DNA of 64,000 nt from the NCBI RefSeq assembly GCF_047495875.1, contig NC_092459.1:36179634-36243633 (forward strand). Direction: 5' to 3'. Positions 1 through 12,492 of the stretch are shown piece after piece. Made by a program: the position numbers and the translations under genes. Positions within the stretch are counted from its first letter, which is position 1, and each line of letters opens with the position of its first letter. This stretch comes from Pithys albifrons albifrons. Taxonomy: Eukaryota; Chordata; Aves; Passeriformes; Thamnophilidae. The notes beneath the pieces are model-generated. The model was given only the letters and a program-made list of their open reading frames with translations, ran no database searches and had not been told where the DNA came from.

Positions 1-2208
1 AAATTCTGCACCTCCCATGAAGGAGCTGCCTCTTAGCTTCTCTGGCTTCATCCCTACACCAAGAGGTGAAAGTCAAAAGACCTGAAAATGTTTTGTGGGT
101 AATCTTCAGTGGTCTATAGAAATATAAAAAGAGAAAGGCAGAATGGTGATGGGAAAGAGCTTCAAAAATACATTCCCTCTTGAGTGAACTCAAGTCTGTT
201 TAACAAGAAAAGCCAGAGAGGCCACACACAGTAATGCTGAGAAAAAGGAAATGGTACTTCATTTTAGCCAGAGTCATAAATCTTACCAGCGAGCCTCTAA
301 CGGCAAAACAGCGAGCAGGGGAATTTTTATACACAGATAATTAGTTGCGATCTGATATCAGGTTTACTGTGCCGTGCACGCCGTGTGTGCAATGTGTTCT
401 CAACCTGCGAAACACCGCTGAGGCTCTGGCTGCCTTGCTGCCCGTGGCTTTGCCAGGAGGTGTGCAGCTGAAACTCCCAGAAACCCTTATGAAAATAAAA
501 GGTCAAGATAGGTATCTCTGCTCCACAGAAGTCTTTCTGAGGTGAACCCAGAAAGGTTCTTTCAATGGGGAAAACTCACCATGCTTATAAAACCACACTC
601 CTCTGAACAGGGGAGATTGACCGACAGGGCAACTTACACCACCATTAGGACTCTCATCTTCCGGGCTACAGACACCACTCACAGATCCTGCAAGGCAGGC
701 AGATGCTTCAGGAAAAAGGTTTATCCACAAAACTGAGAAACAAAATGTGGCTGTGGAAATTTATCAGCCAGAAGTATGTGTGAAGATGCCTTACAAGGAC
801 TAAAGTCAACTGGACATTCCCTCCATCTGTGCTGGGAGCAAGGCAGCCCATCCATTAGTGCTCATTCCTTGATATCTTTCTCTGTTTCAGAGAACAGGCA
901 AGGACTTCCACTAGCAACTGACATAAGCAAAGACTCCACCGCATCTAATAGCCAGACCGCACTTCCAGTCAAAGAAAAGCCACTTTTCGGTTTCTAGATG
1001 AGAGGGTATCCAGGGTACACGTGCCAGCAGCACACAGGGCGTGTGAGATGCCAGCGAACGCCCCAGCACTTCTGATGCTACCTTAGAAGGGACCAGTTTG
1101 GTGCAGATAACGAGGTCTGGAAGCCTTCATCCCCAAAAGACGTCCAAGTTAGGAAACAGCCCAGAGAGGACTGCAGCTTGCAAAGAGACATGTCAATGGG
1201 CAATGAGAGTCCACCCTATCTGTCTGAGAAGCTTTGAGGTTACTGGCCCCCACAAGCTACCCCAGTGCTTCTACATACTTTCTGCCTATCTTCTATTTTC
1301 TTTTTCATCCCCAACCTAGCACAACAGGGCAGATTCACCATGTCACTTGATTGCATTCCTCTGTTGATCTGAAATAGCTGGAGGCAGGTGGGGCTATGGG
1401 GCAGATCAGCTTTGTTTGCACAGGGTTAAGCGGCAGGTCTCTTGTCAAAGGCTCAGTTTGCTTGCTACCGTATGTTAAACTGAAAGACCAATCTGTATTT
1501 ACTGCGCTAAACTACAATTATGGGTTTTTTTTAATCATTCAGCCTAATGGGATGCAGCTGTCGCAGAAATCTTTGAACACATCACTGGCTCTCTTTGAGC
1601 TGATTAACTAGATAAGGAGCCATAGCCAAAAGACATGAAAGGATGAGTCTAAATTTCAAACTCTCAGCTGAGCAAAGAATTTCATTCAAAGGCATGTACA
1701 AAATGGCGGGAGAGAAGGTTCACAATGCAAATTAAGGTTTTGTTTACTACTGATATAAACAGGTGAAATACATGGTTTAAGAATCAATGGACCCAAGCCA
1801 CAAAGTGGTGCTGACAGGTGTTACATCTGCCACACCAATCTGTGTGGATGCCAATATTTGTGTTAGTTTTTTTCCAGATGGAATGGAAGGATTTTCTTCC
1901 ACAGGTATTCTTCTAAAACTGAAGAAGCCTCCTTGGGATATTGAAGAGCACCAAGGCCATGGCCCCTTCACTCTGTTCAGTGTGATTCTTCAGATAGCAT
2001 AGCACTTAATTATTTTCAATTTGAGACAGCTTAGTTTATTTGCTTTAGTTTCAAGCATAATGTTTACTGTTCCAATCAGAACGGTCTGTAATCTCATCTA
2101 AATGTTTTATTATTAATTGCTGCACCCCACACCCCACCCTTAATAATTATCCTCAGGAGAGGTAAACATTTCAACACAACTTACTGTAGTTAAAGTCATG
2201 AATATGCA
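1..2208. other. Non-coding DNA, no gene seen
   Basis: No splice-bounded coding segment or recognisable repeat stands out. Open frames here are at most about 75 codons and none shows a protein family. The stretch includes an octamer-like ATGCAAAT followed by TAA near 1725, of a kind seen in enhancers but also expected by chance. Intergenic or intronic DNA is the simplest reading. Confidence 0.6.
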
Positions 2209-2227
2209 TTATTTATTTATTTATTTA
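2209..2227. repeat. Short (TTTA)n microsatellite
   Basis: About five tandem TTTA units lie in an AT-rich segment. It is directly visible and too short to suggest anything beyond simple-sequence slippage. Confidence 0.85.
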
Positions 2228-5200
2228 GGTAAACAGTAATTAAGAAAAATCACCAAACCGCCTTCTCTTGGAAACAAACTCTACTTTACCATCCTTGCTG
2301 TGGGAATTACAAGTCCCTTAAACATATCTATTACTTTGTCCTCCTCCACCATGATTTACATTGCCGGGCCTCAGACCCCAGTACAGCTGCCAAGAAAGCA
2401 GTCCTTACGTTATCTAAGGCTCTGCGACAAGTCTAAAGCATCCAGAATCACTTTCAAGATGAGCAGGAGTTACCCAGATGCCAGCAGAGAAGAAAGGTGC
2501 CGGATGAGGACCTGAGAGCTGCTATCTATCACTCAATATGCTGATTTTTAATTTTTTTGGCAGCAAGACCACCACTACTAACATGGAAACACTAATGACC
2601 CCCTTCTGCTCTCTCCTCTGTTTTTCCTTAAAAACAGACAGGCTGTGACCACCACAGCCTCTCCATGCTAAACTAGGGAGCAGTCAGCCCCAAATCAATG
2701 AGTGTTTAGTGTCAGAGCAGCCACATAGCCCCATACATATATATACATATATAGATATATATATAAAATCTATGCATGAGATAATAAGCAGCTGAGTGAC
2801 TCTGTTCAGTTTCCATTTTTCTTCCTCAATATTACATTAACTCATATACTACAACACCCAGTCCTGCCCAATACTTCCACCAACTTCCACCCCAAGCCAT
2901 GACAAAATCAGCAGCACCACAGGTAATGAGGCCACTTACAGGGAAGTTGGTATTTCAAACCCAAAACATTAAGACATATCAAGATAGTCCTGACACAGTT
3001 GATCACCAGCCTAAAGGTTGCACCAGCGCTGCAAGAGAGGAATCAAAATGTGTCCCAAAGACAAAGGGATTTTCGCAGATCTACAATTGTTAAGTGAATA
3101 GATAAAACTGCGGTCTGGGCTTTGTTTCAGTTTTCAAAGCTAATTTCCGGCCACCGTTCAGAGAAATGCTTTGCATTTCCATTTCTGACTCACCCTCTTT
3201 AGCAAGTGCACTCGCTGGAATTACTAAGCATGGGATCTCATCAAAACATTTCGCTTTCTGAAACCAAGCGCTTTTCAATTTTACTGATGTGAACTTATCT
3301 ATAAATTTACCACGGTAACAACACTGGTGGTGTGAGGTACGGTCTGGGTGTGCAATGCAATGGGTCAGAGGACCCTTCTCCCACCAGGTGTCCCACCCAC
3401 CAAGGTACAGGAATGCTTTCCCAATTCCACACAAGCACTCAGAACACACCAGTTTCTCAGATCTCCATCAGAAAATGATACACGCTCCCAGAGACATGTT
3501 TAAACGTCAGGTATGAATGAAAAGCATTCCTGAAAAGAATCTGTTGTGAAACCGAAATTCGGAGATTGCTACAGCGCTGTGCCTAAGTTGAGTCATCAGT
3601 TCCCTTTACAGCCTAATAATTGACACTGCCTTGATCAGAATGACTGATCCGAACATTGCTTTGTGTTTGTGCATTTTCATTGTTTTCTTCTTTTTTTTAA
3701 TTAAAACCCTAGATTTCTTATGTAAACAAGCCATCTTTCATCTTGCAGGAGTGCTTTTTTTTTCTTCAGATCATGGGAAACATCTGTCAAAACCAGATTT
3801 TGCTCTACTCAGTCAACTCAATATTGTGTTAATCAGACTGTACTACAAAGAAACTAAAAACGGGTCTTGTTATGGAAAAGATACACTGCCAACTCTCAGT
3901 GGAAGCACTGATTTTATTGCACTTTCTTGGGATTAAATGCTGCAAAGATTATTAAAACAGTTCCCTCCTTCCCCTGAGGGATCTCTCCCCCAAAGGAAAT
4001 CCTGGGAATTTAAGTGCTATTTTTCTCCGCTCTTTGTGAGGTTCTCCAAAATAAACTACCTTCCAGGAAAAGATATCATGGTTCCATTACACTTCAGAAC
4101 ATGATGATTTCCCACCTTTTGACACTGGTACTCGGATAATGGAGCGATTCCCCTTCTGATGCTTTCAACAAACAAACACTCCCACGCGTTTGCATCCCGC
4201 AGGTCACACCTCCCCAAAATGATTCATTAAGTATTTTCACATCTTCTAAACAGGGAAAGATCAAGCGAGGTTACAACTGCCTCTAGTGGTGTTTTCTGAA
4301 GAAAAGGTGACACAAAACAGGGTGGTTGCTACTATCAGGATAAGGGTGATGTTAAACTGCCATATTGTGAGTCTTCTGCCAGAGAATCTGCTCTGGAAGA
4401 GCAAAATCACAGTAACAAAAGAAAAAAGAAACCAATGGGAGAAACAGGTATGACACTTCAACATGAAGAGCAGGCTACTCCATTAGCATGAAAATGGAGA
4501 GGTGACTGGGGCAGGATCACCAGGATTAATGGGTACCACTCAGGTGTTTGGGCTAGGACTGTATGCAAAGCCCTGTAAAATGAACCAATAATTTATAGAT
4601 TGAGGGGGCAATATTGGAAACACTTAATAGTGGATATATGGTGTTAATTAGCACTACACCCCTGGATGGGTGAGAAATTAATGGCCATGTCTATATTAAC
4701 TTTTATCCTTAGACCTAAACTGCTCCACTGAAATCATGCTGCTGATCCCCAATTTTTGCATTTCATCTGGCAGTAATTCCAGCCTGGCACTGCAGACTGA
4801 GCACCCACCAGCAGCTGGAGCACATCAACAGTGCTGCTGGAGACACAACTCTCAGCTTAGGTCAGTAACTCACGATTACACACCAAGCTACTATTTCTTA
4901 AAAACAAGGCATGGAGATAGGAGGAGAATCTTGATATACATCTAAACACTAAGTACTGAGAGTAAAACAGTGGTAGATTTTAAAAGGAGAAGACAGACAA
5001 AATCCAAAGCTGTGGAGAAGAAAAGGTGAAACAAATGGCATAGAAAGGGAAAAGAAAATTATCTACTGGCTGAAGATGATGTTAGATTTTATTTCCCTAG
5101 CTGAGGCAGATAGTTGTACATGAAACTAATACTGATCTGACTCTGCAAAATATTGTACTCTTTCAAATGGATCAGAACTGAGTATAAATGAAAGTTTTGC

Positions 5201-8200
5201 TTTTCAATGACAAAAAAATCTTCACACAAGCAATTCACACAGTTCTTTTGAAATAAGAAATTACTGCAGAGCTACACTTATGAAACAGACCTATGGCAAT
5301 ACTAAAACTGATTTAGAAATAATGTCCAGAAGCACATATGTATATATTAAAAAAAAAATATATATATAAAGTTCTGCTCAGTACAGAATCCAGTGAGTAT
5401 AGTCAATTTTGCAACATTTTTAGGGAATCTTGTATTTTTCTGAACAACAACCTCCTTCAGAGGTAAAATTTCTCTCCCCTTAGAGAGAAATGGACAGTTA
5501 CACTCCCAAAATATGAGGTAAAACACTATTTTGCCCAGATTTGAGAAGACATTGCACTTAGGTATCACTAGTTTTATCTTCCTGACTTAAGAGACCACAT
5601 GCTTCTGGACCACAACTTTCATAAACTTTTTGAAGCTTTATTATTTCAAGGTACAAGGTGGGCAGTACGAAGACAGGGGAAGCAGAGAAAAACTATATGG
5701 GAATTAAAAGCACTTTGCACTCTTCTCAAGCCAGCAAGCAAAAGAATCCTATTTGGCTTCGTGAAAGCATTGCCGGTAGTGACAAACCACTTGCCACTTG
5801 GTGCTACATACCAGCAGGTTGTGCACATACATACATACATTAGTGCTTTGATGCATGCTAAGTGGCTAAACTTTGAAATGCCCCTTGCACTTGCTTTTTA
5901 CTTAATTTTGCAGCAACTTTTGAATGTCACGATGAAAAAAATAAAGGTGTGGGAAGCAAAGCAAGGCAGGGTTCATCACCTCATAATGTTAACCAAAACA
6001 GTAAAGACTGCATTTCAAATGTCTGTCTCTTTCTCTCTGACAGCTCAACTCAAATTGAAAACTTAGGCATGACATGAATTCCTTCTTCAGCTTCACATCA
6101 TCTGAAAACAGAAGTTTAATATCAGTATTGTCACCACCCCAGTTAACTATCACACAAAGCAATAGTAAGAACCAGCAATCATTCAGCCAGAAGCAAAGCC
6201 AACTCCATAACCAGAAAAAAAATTTTCTCAGCAATCTCTTTTCTCTGCTCTCAAACTGCGACTGCAGCAGTTTTAGAGACATTCAGCACGATCCACTCTC
6301 GCTGCTCATTCCTGTAAGAAAGATGTTTTCTGCACTCAGTAATTACAGCTTAATTTTGCCACACGGAAAGAGCCTCTTTTTACAGTTCTCATTACTTTTG
6401 AGGTTTTGTTTTGGTTTGGTTTTAAGTTGTACCACAAAACCTGCCTGTTCTGCTGTTATTATCTTGTTTTATTACTCCCTATAGTCCTGGCATTTGTTTA
6501 AAATCATGTAAAAAATAGGCAGTTGCACAGAGAATGATTAGTACAGCACGTGTTGTAGCTAGTAATGTCATATATTTTATTGCTTAATAAGTCAGTGAAC
6601 TGAAACCAGCCATAACTGTTTGTCTGAAAGTACATTTTTCCTTTCCTGCTTGCAATAAGATAATTAATAGTGGGAAGAAATAATGGAGAAAATAAGCATG
6701 GTGGTAGGCAAGCAGTCCCAATTACACAAGCTCACATTCGTCAAGAGTTGTTGTTTGGGATGTCTTTCTATGAAGAAAGAGTAACAAAGTTTGTGCCTCA
6801 TGTGTGTCAAAAGGACACTTTCCACACTGTCTGCTCAGCCATCATCCCAAATTATTCATTACCTGTGCCAGTGCTCTCATCCGACTGAAAAAGTCTGTAC
6901 TTTTCCCTGAAGCTCTGCAAGCAAAAAATTGTATCTAATGCTTTCCCATTTGTTTAGTGACTGATTAAAACTCATCAGTGAATACTTGGGCAAAAAGACT
7001 CCCCACAATTGCAGCACACAGCCAATGCATGATGGCCAGCAACTGTTTCTATATAGACATTGGCTTAAGACAGTTTCCTACTGCATAAATAGTGAGATAA
7101 AATACAAAATAAATATTAGGTTTCCTTTCTACACTGGATGAGGCAAGACAAAATGATATTTAGGCACTGAACTAATTTCAGGTCTCGTCCTCTGTTAATG
7201 ATCTGACCTGCAATGTTATAGGGCTTTTAATCTCACATACCTCATGGATCCTGTTATCATCACCATCATAATGAAACTAGACATAGCTTACTTCCCATTT
7301 CCCCTGCCCGACACTGGCAGAGTACACGGAAATGAGAGAGTCACTCATGTAAAACTGACTGAAGAAGGTCACCCATTGTTTCATCCCCTTGGCTTCACCT
7401 CCCCATGCCAAATGGTGGCATCTCAAGCTGGTCCTGCCAATGTGCAAGTCACGCAGCAGCGTAACCCCAACCATAAGGATCAGAAGATACGCAGCTCAGC
7501 TTGTCCATGGGAAAGGCGGAAAACAGTCCCCATGTTTTCTACAATTTCTGTCGCTCTCAGCACAATGAGACTTTATTGAACTATAATCCTAGATAAGTGC
7601 ATTGAATCTTACAGCTGAAGTCAATTACACTGTGTTAAATAGCCTTCCTGATTTGCAGGATGAACATCACTTCTGTATAGAACTAAATTAGCTCAATAAC
7701 TCATTACTTGTACCTTGGGCACAGGGTTGAAACAGCAATGGACAACTAAGCGGTTGCTGTATTTTCAGGCATCAGTCCTTCAGAGCTGTAAGCAGAATGA
7801 ATTTTCAGTTTCACCAGTTGGGAAAATGGACAAGCACTGCAGGCAGAAAGGGGACATTCAGTTTCAACAGCACCACATCTCAAACTGTCTGTGTTCTCAC
7901 ATGGCAAGGGACTCTGAGCTGACCAGCCTTGGAAGGAGTGAGAAGTTGCTTTTCCTGTACTGAGAAGACCTCATACTTAGAAGTTTAGATTAGACATGGC
8001 AGTCAACCCAGAGCTGCACTGTGTCTACAGGGGAGAAGTGGGCTCTCTATTTTAAAATGGCAGTGACTCAACCAAAATCAATGGGGTTGCTTCTGAATTC
8101 ACCAAGGCTTCTGGAGAGTTCCTCTAAATCACAGGCCTGCCACTGGCACTACTGACGCCTGTTTTCTGACTTCTCACACACTCTCCACGGACATTCCCTC

Positions 8201-10393
8201 CTGGCCATGGCCAGAGATAGGGTTGCCCCTCACTCAGTACACAGGCTTAGAATTTAGACTGTTGTGTGGTGCCATCAAGCTGCATCCAAATGAGAAACTA
8301 GAACCAGTTCAAACCAAACTGTTTTATCAATGAGGAGAAGAAGGAAAATGAGTGCAGAGAAATGGGGAAAAATGAACAGGAAAGTAACTTGATGAGAGAG
8401 TTACTGAAGAAAAGTCAACCTACCCAAGACAAAGGCTGGCAGCCCTTCAAGAATAAGGAACAAGTAGAGGAGGGAAGTTCTGGGAGGGAAAAGATACTTC
8501 TGCATCCTTTCAAACATAAGTCATGAAAAGAAGAAACTTCTTATGGTAGGGTCAGGATAAAGAGTATCAGTGGCAGAAAACAATCCAGGAGAGTATGGAT
8601 CTCAGGGTAAGACTAAGGAAGTGTTTCTGTGGCCACGGGAGGAGGACTGAAATACACTAAGGGATGGGAGGACTACACAAGTCTTAAAGAGGAGGATTGC
8701 TAATTAACCCTGGCAGCTCAAGAGAAAGTCAATGGTCAGGTCAAATGAAGGTTTATGAAAGCAATACCAAAAAAAAAAAAAAGAGGAAGGCAGTAAAGAA
8801 GGTGGGTGGACAGGAAACAGCAAGAGTTGTTGTACCGGAATCAAACAGAACACAAAACATGGCTCTGGTTTGAATACAAACCTGTCTGTACTTTCAAGAT
8901 CTTATCACTGTCAGGAGAAGGGTACTACTAATGTTTGGAGAAGAAAAAGTGTATGGGGCTCCACATGCTCTTAGAGAAAAATAACTCCTGTAAGGAGTGA
9001 GAAAAGTTTAACTACCAACCCAAAGGAGATAAAAGGACACATTAAAAGGCATGTGACTTGCCATTTCTGATTCCTTCCTCAGAATTAGCATCAGCACCAA
9101 GTGAGAGTATACAAAAATCCCTTAAATGAATATTTGCCTATTGGGGACTGAGTGGAGGAGCAGAGGGGCTGAAGGCTACGAGGACATCCTTAGCAGCCAC
9201 ACTGTGCCAGCACACACTTTACCAGGGAACCGTGAGTGTGATGTCCCACTGCCTTGCACCACTGCTAGGGTTGCTTTTGGTAAGCCTCTGACCAGCCTCA
9301 AGCACTCTTTGGTTTCTTTCATACACACAGCTGCATTTACATGATAGGAGATCTCCACGTAACTTGGGAGACAACAGAAGCTGTGTTTTTGATCCTGTTG
9401 GGTTGTGCAGGGTGTTCATGTTGAGCAGACTGGAATGACTCAAAGCCATAAGCAGACAGACTGACAGGAGAAAGGTGAGAGACAGGGTATATTCCACATG
9501 CCTGCTGCTGCACTGGGGCAGCCAAACTCCACAAGAAATAGGTCTGAAAGAGTTGGAAAAAAAATCAATCCTTTTTAGATCTGGAAAGAATTTCCTCTAC
9601 TTTTCAACATGGAAATGCAAGCAGTATGGGTGATTATCCCCTTTGAGGAAGGACACCCTCTTGCTCTAGTCTCTGGGGTGGCCTTTCCCATCACAACATC
9701 CGTGTCTATCAGAAATATCAGTAGGCTTCGTCCTCACAATGAATGTGAGGATGATGATCTCCACCGCACATATGAAGAAGTCAGTCATAGGTCTGACAGA
9801 AGAGGTTGCCCGAGAGCACACAGGAAACCTGTGACCAAGGCAGGGAACTGAACCCAGACCATGAGTTCCAGCTGGGTGCCCAGTCCAAGCTGATAGATGG
9901 GTGGCTGATAGATTACTGCTTCTTCTGGGACTTTGTGATTTAAGTTTGGTGGGGTTTATAATGAACATTTTTTTTTCATTTGTCTAGTCACTACGTTTCA
10001 TTTCACTTACACTTCTGCTTTGTGAAAGCTTTTTATTTTGCTTCTTTCTTGTTTTGGCTTAAAAACCCAACACAACTGAATGTTAAACAGAATTTACCCT
10101 TCACTATTTGGTCTTTTCCCCCACCAACATCATCCTCTCCCTAGCGCTCAGTGTTTAGTGTCCTTTGTGCATCCTGTGCTCATGACTATGGCTTCATCAA
10201 AACACACCAGTGATATTTAGAAGTAGATGGCTTATTCATAGCTTCACAGAATTACAGCAACTGCTTATGCAAACAGCAGCACTGTGAGGCAGCAGAGCAG
10301 ATCTGGTGGGAAAACCAGAGAAAAGAGATGCATAAAAAAGGTAAGTTCCAAAGTGAATGTTCTGATGCTGCTATGCATCACACTGACATGAGC
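2228..10393. other. Non-coding DNA with small AT-rich simple repeats
   Basis: No gene is supported. Small low-complexity tracts are visible: alternating AT at about 2735-2766 and 5338-5368, and an A14 run at 8769-8782. The longest open frame (155 codons, 5599-6066, plus strand) has no domain-like pattern, no convincing start context and overlaps frames on the other strand. I treat it as chance. The segment around 4570-4740 is AT-rich with several TAAT cores and no repeat signature, and could be a conserved non-coding element. Confidence 0.55.
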
Positions 10394-10421
10394 AATTATC
10401 TGAAGATAATTATCTGAAGAA
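10394..10421. repeat. 14-bp perfect tandem micro-duplication
   Basis: The unit AATTATCTGAAGAT occurs twice back to back (10394-10407 and 10408-10421, last base differing). It is a local slippage duplication in non-coding DNA. No function is implied. Confidence 0.85.
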
Positions 10422-11876
10422 CAGCAACCAGTAAGCCACGGCATCAGACTGCCTAGGATGTTTTACTGGCTTAGCTAATGAATCACTGGGAAAATGTGAG
10501 CCATGTGCTCACTGCCAGGGTAGTTGTCATGGTGGGTGAGAACAATGTCTCTTTCACTATCATCATGATCTGTGGTTTAATTGATATTTGAATTTTTTTT
10601 TAATTTTCCTGTGAGAGGCACATAGTATGTACTTCTAAGACAAAATCCTGTGGTATTATACTATTTGTAAGAAGGTGCAACGACTCAAACTACTCTTTCA
10701 TGAAATAATTCACATAATTTGAATCCCTCACAGAAAGTCTCAAGATCTTGAAAGGGAAAAAATAACTCATTTCCACCTGTATGATAACTAGCACAATGAG
10801 AAAGAAAAATACTCCAGACTTCTGTGAGAAAATGCTGCAAACCCACAAACTTTCAAAAGTGCCCAATGTGCTGTTTTCAGCTTATCTGTATGTGGCCCAA
10901 ACTATCCACAGCTAACCAAGGTGCATTAGAAGACTGTCATCATTCCACTCCCACTACAGGCTTTTTGTGTCCATTGTGCATCCAAGGCTTTCAAGCCCTG
11001 CAAAATAACAAAAGACGTTTATGCTTAAAGCAACTGAACAGCTGCAAAAATAACTCTAAAAATACTGAATACTTGGTCCCACTCAGCAGCTGGAAAAACA
11101 ATTACTGATTGAAAAATTCAGTGTTTGATATTACTTAATAGTTGAGGGAAAACTATTTGTGAATCATAATTAACGTTTATTTAACTATTTAAAAGCACAC
11201 ATCTACTGTTTGAGGCTTAATAGAGAGCCAATATGTAGCCTTCTGGCACCATTAAGCAGACTAATACAGTTAAATTGAAAGGCCATGAGGCAGAAAACCA
11301 TGAGTGAATCCTTCGAGGAACTGGTATAACTGAGATTGCCTCAGTAGCATGCAGTAAACAACTCTTGTTTTTATGATTTTAAATGATTTTATGATTCTAT
11401 GAAAGTAACAGTGGCTTGGGTCAAGACGTAAGTTCCAGAAGTAGACAGACTATTTACAGGCATGATACTGAAAACAAACATTATGCCTTGTTCTAAATTT
11501 CTAATTATAAAACTGTTAGAATTTAGACTTTTCGAAATCCTAATTTCTCCCACGCAATTCCCTCACTTGTTCCCTGCCCATTTCCCATAGCTGAATTGTC
11601 CCATCACTGAGAGCAACTGGGTCCTTCTTCCATGTCATTCGCCTTGACCCATGCATAACTGGGCTGAGTGCCTCCCAGGTTCAGCAGGCACAGAGCAAGG
11701 ACAAAACAGCAGTTAGTGTATTGAGCAGGTAACCGCTGGCAGAGTTGAGCCAAAGAACACAACCTCAGCTAGAGAGTGATCACAGCTGACCACAAAGAAC
11801 AAAGATACTCAAAGAAAAAACCTATTGCAAAAACTGACTCAACTGCTGGATTTGAAGGACTTGGTGATGAAATTAG
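10422..11876. other. Non-coding DNA with a possible CR1 tail
   Basis: No gene is seen. At about 11378-11402 the sequence atgattttatgattctatga resembles the terminal octamer tract of a plus-strand CR1 LINE, but the bases upstream do not clearly match a CR1 body. It may be only a degenerate tail or coincidence. Confidence 0.45.

Positions 11877-11947
<71 letters not shown>
11877..11947. repeat. (GATA)n tetranucleotide microsatellite
   Basis: An uninterrupted array of GATA units, about 17.75 copies over 71 bp, is directly visible. The lack of interruptions suggests recent expansion and a high chance of length polymorphism within the species. It creates a repetitive ILSY-type open frame on the minus strand (11873-12082), which is an artefact of the repeat and not a gene. 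Confidence 0.97.
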
Positions 11948-12428
11948 GATATAAAAACTTAGTTTATGTTCAGCAAATGTCAACTGTAGGGAGTATTTGG
12001 CAAGGTGCTGAGGTGTGTGAGCAGCCTGCATAATATGCTTAACTAAGTGATTTGAACTCTGAGTCACTAACTCTCCCACCACTGCTCTCTCAAGTGACCA
12101 TGTTATCAGAGGTCATTTCAAGGAAAATGCACTTATGTCATATATTCTTGTCATATCATACTTCTCATAACCTGCAGCAATGAAAAAATGAAGGCAATAT
12201 AAAAAGAAATAAAGGTATAAAACTTCAGGTCACAAACATTCCCAAATGGATTATGCTTTCAAAAGGAACTGTATAAATAGCATGATGAGGTTTTCTTTGT
12301 GTACATCTTGAAGTTTTCTAGGATGATGTTATTCATTCTAAATGTAAACACTTTCTCAATGTCATATTCAATGCAATTGGCTTGTAACCTGAAATAGGGC
12401 CCTTTTCATTGAGACTCACTCATCACTA
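11948..12428. other. Non-coding DNA, nothing recognised
   Basis: Unique AT-rich sequence between the GATA array and the CR1 tail that follows. No open frame of note. Confidence 0.6.
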
Positions 12429-12492
12429 GGATGATCTCAATAATCCTTGTGGGTCCCTTTCCAACTCAGGGTATTCTATGATTCCACGATCA
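12429..12492 (+). mobile_element. CR1 LINE, 3'-terminal fragment
   Basis: The segment reads ggatgatctcaataatcc, then ccttgtgggtccctttccaa, and ends in attctatgattcc. This is the usual 3' end of avian CR1 retrotransposons in the sense orientation. CR1 copies are typically severely 5'-truncated because target-primed reverse transcription stops early, so a copy of about 65 bp is normal. No coding part is present. Confidence 0.85.

Noticed and set aside
5599..6066. 155-codon frame, plus strand
   Set aside because: No recognisable family, a second plus-strand frame and a minus-strand frame overlap it, and the local DNA is AT-rich and non-coding in texture.
11873..12082. 69-codon frame with repeated Tyr-Leu-Ser-Ile units
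   Set aside because: It is a direct translation of the GATA microsatellite.
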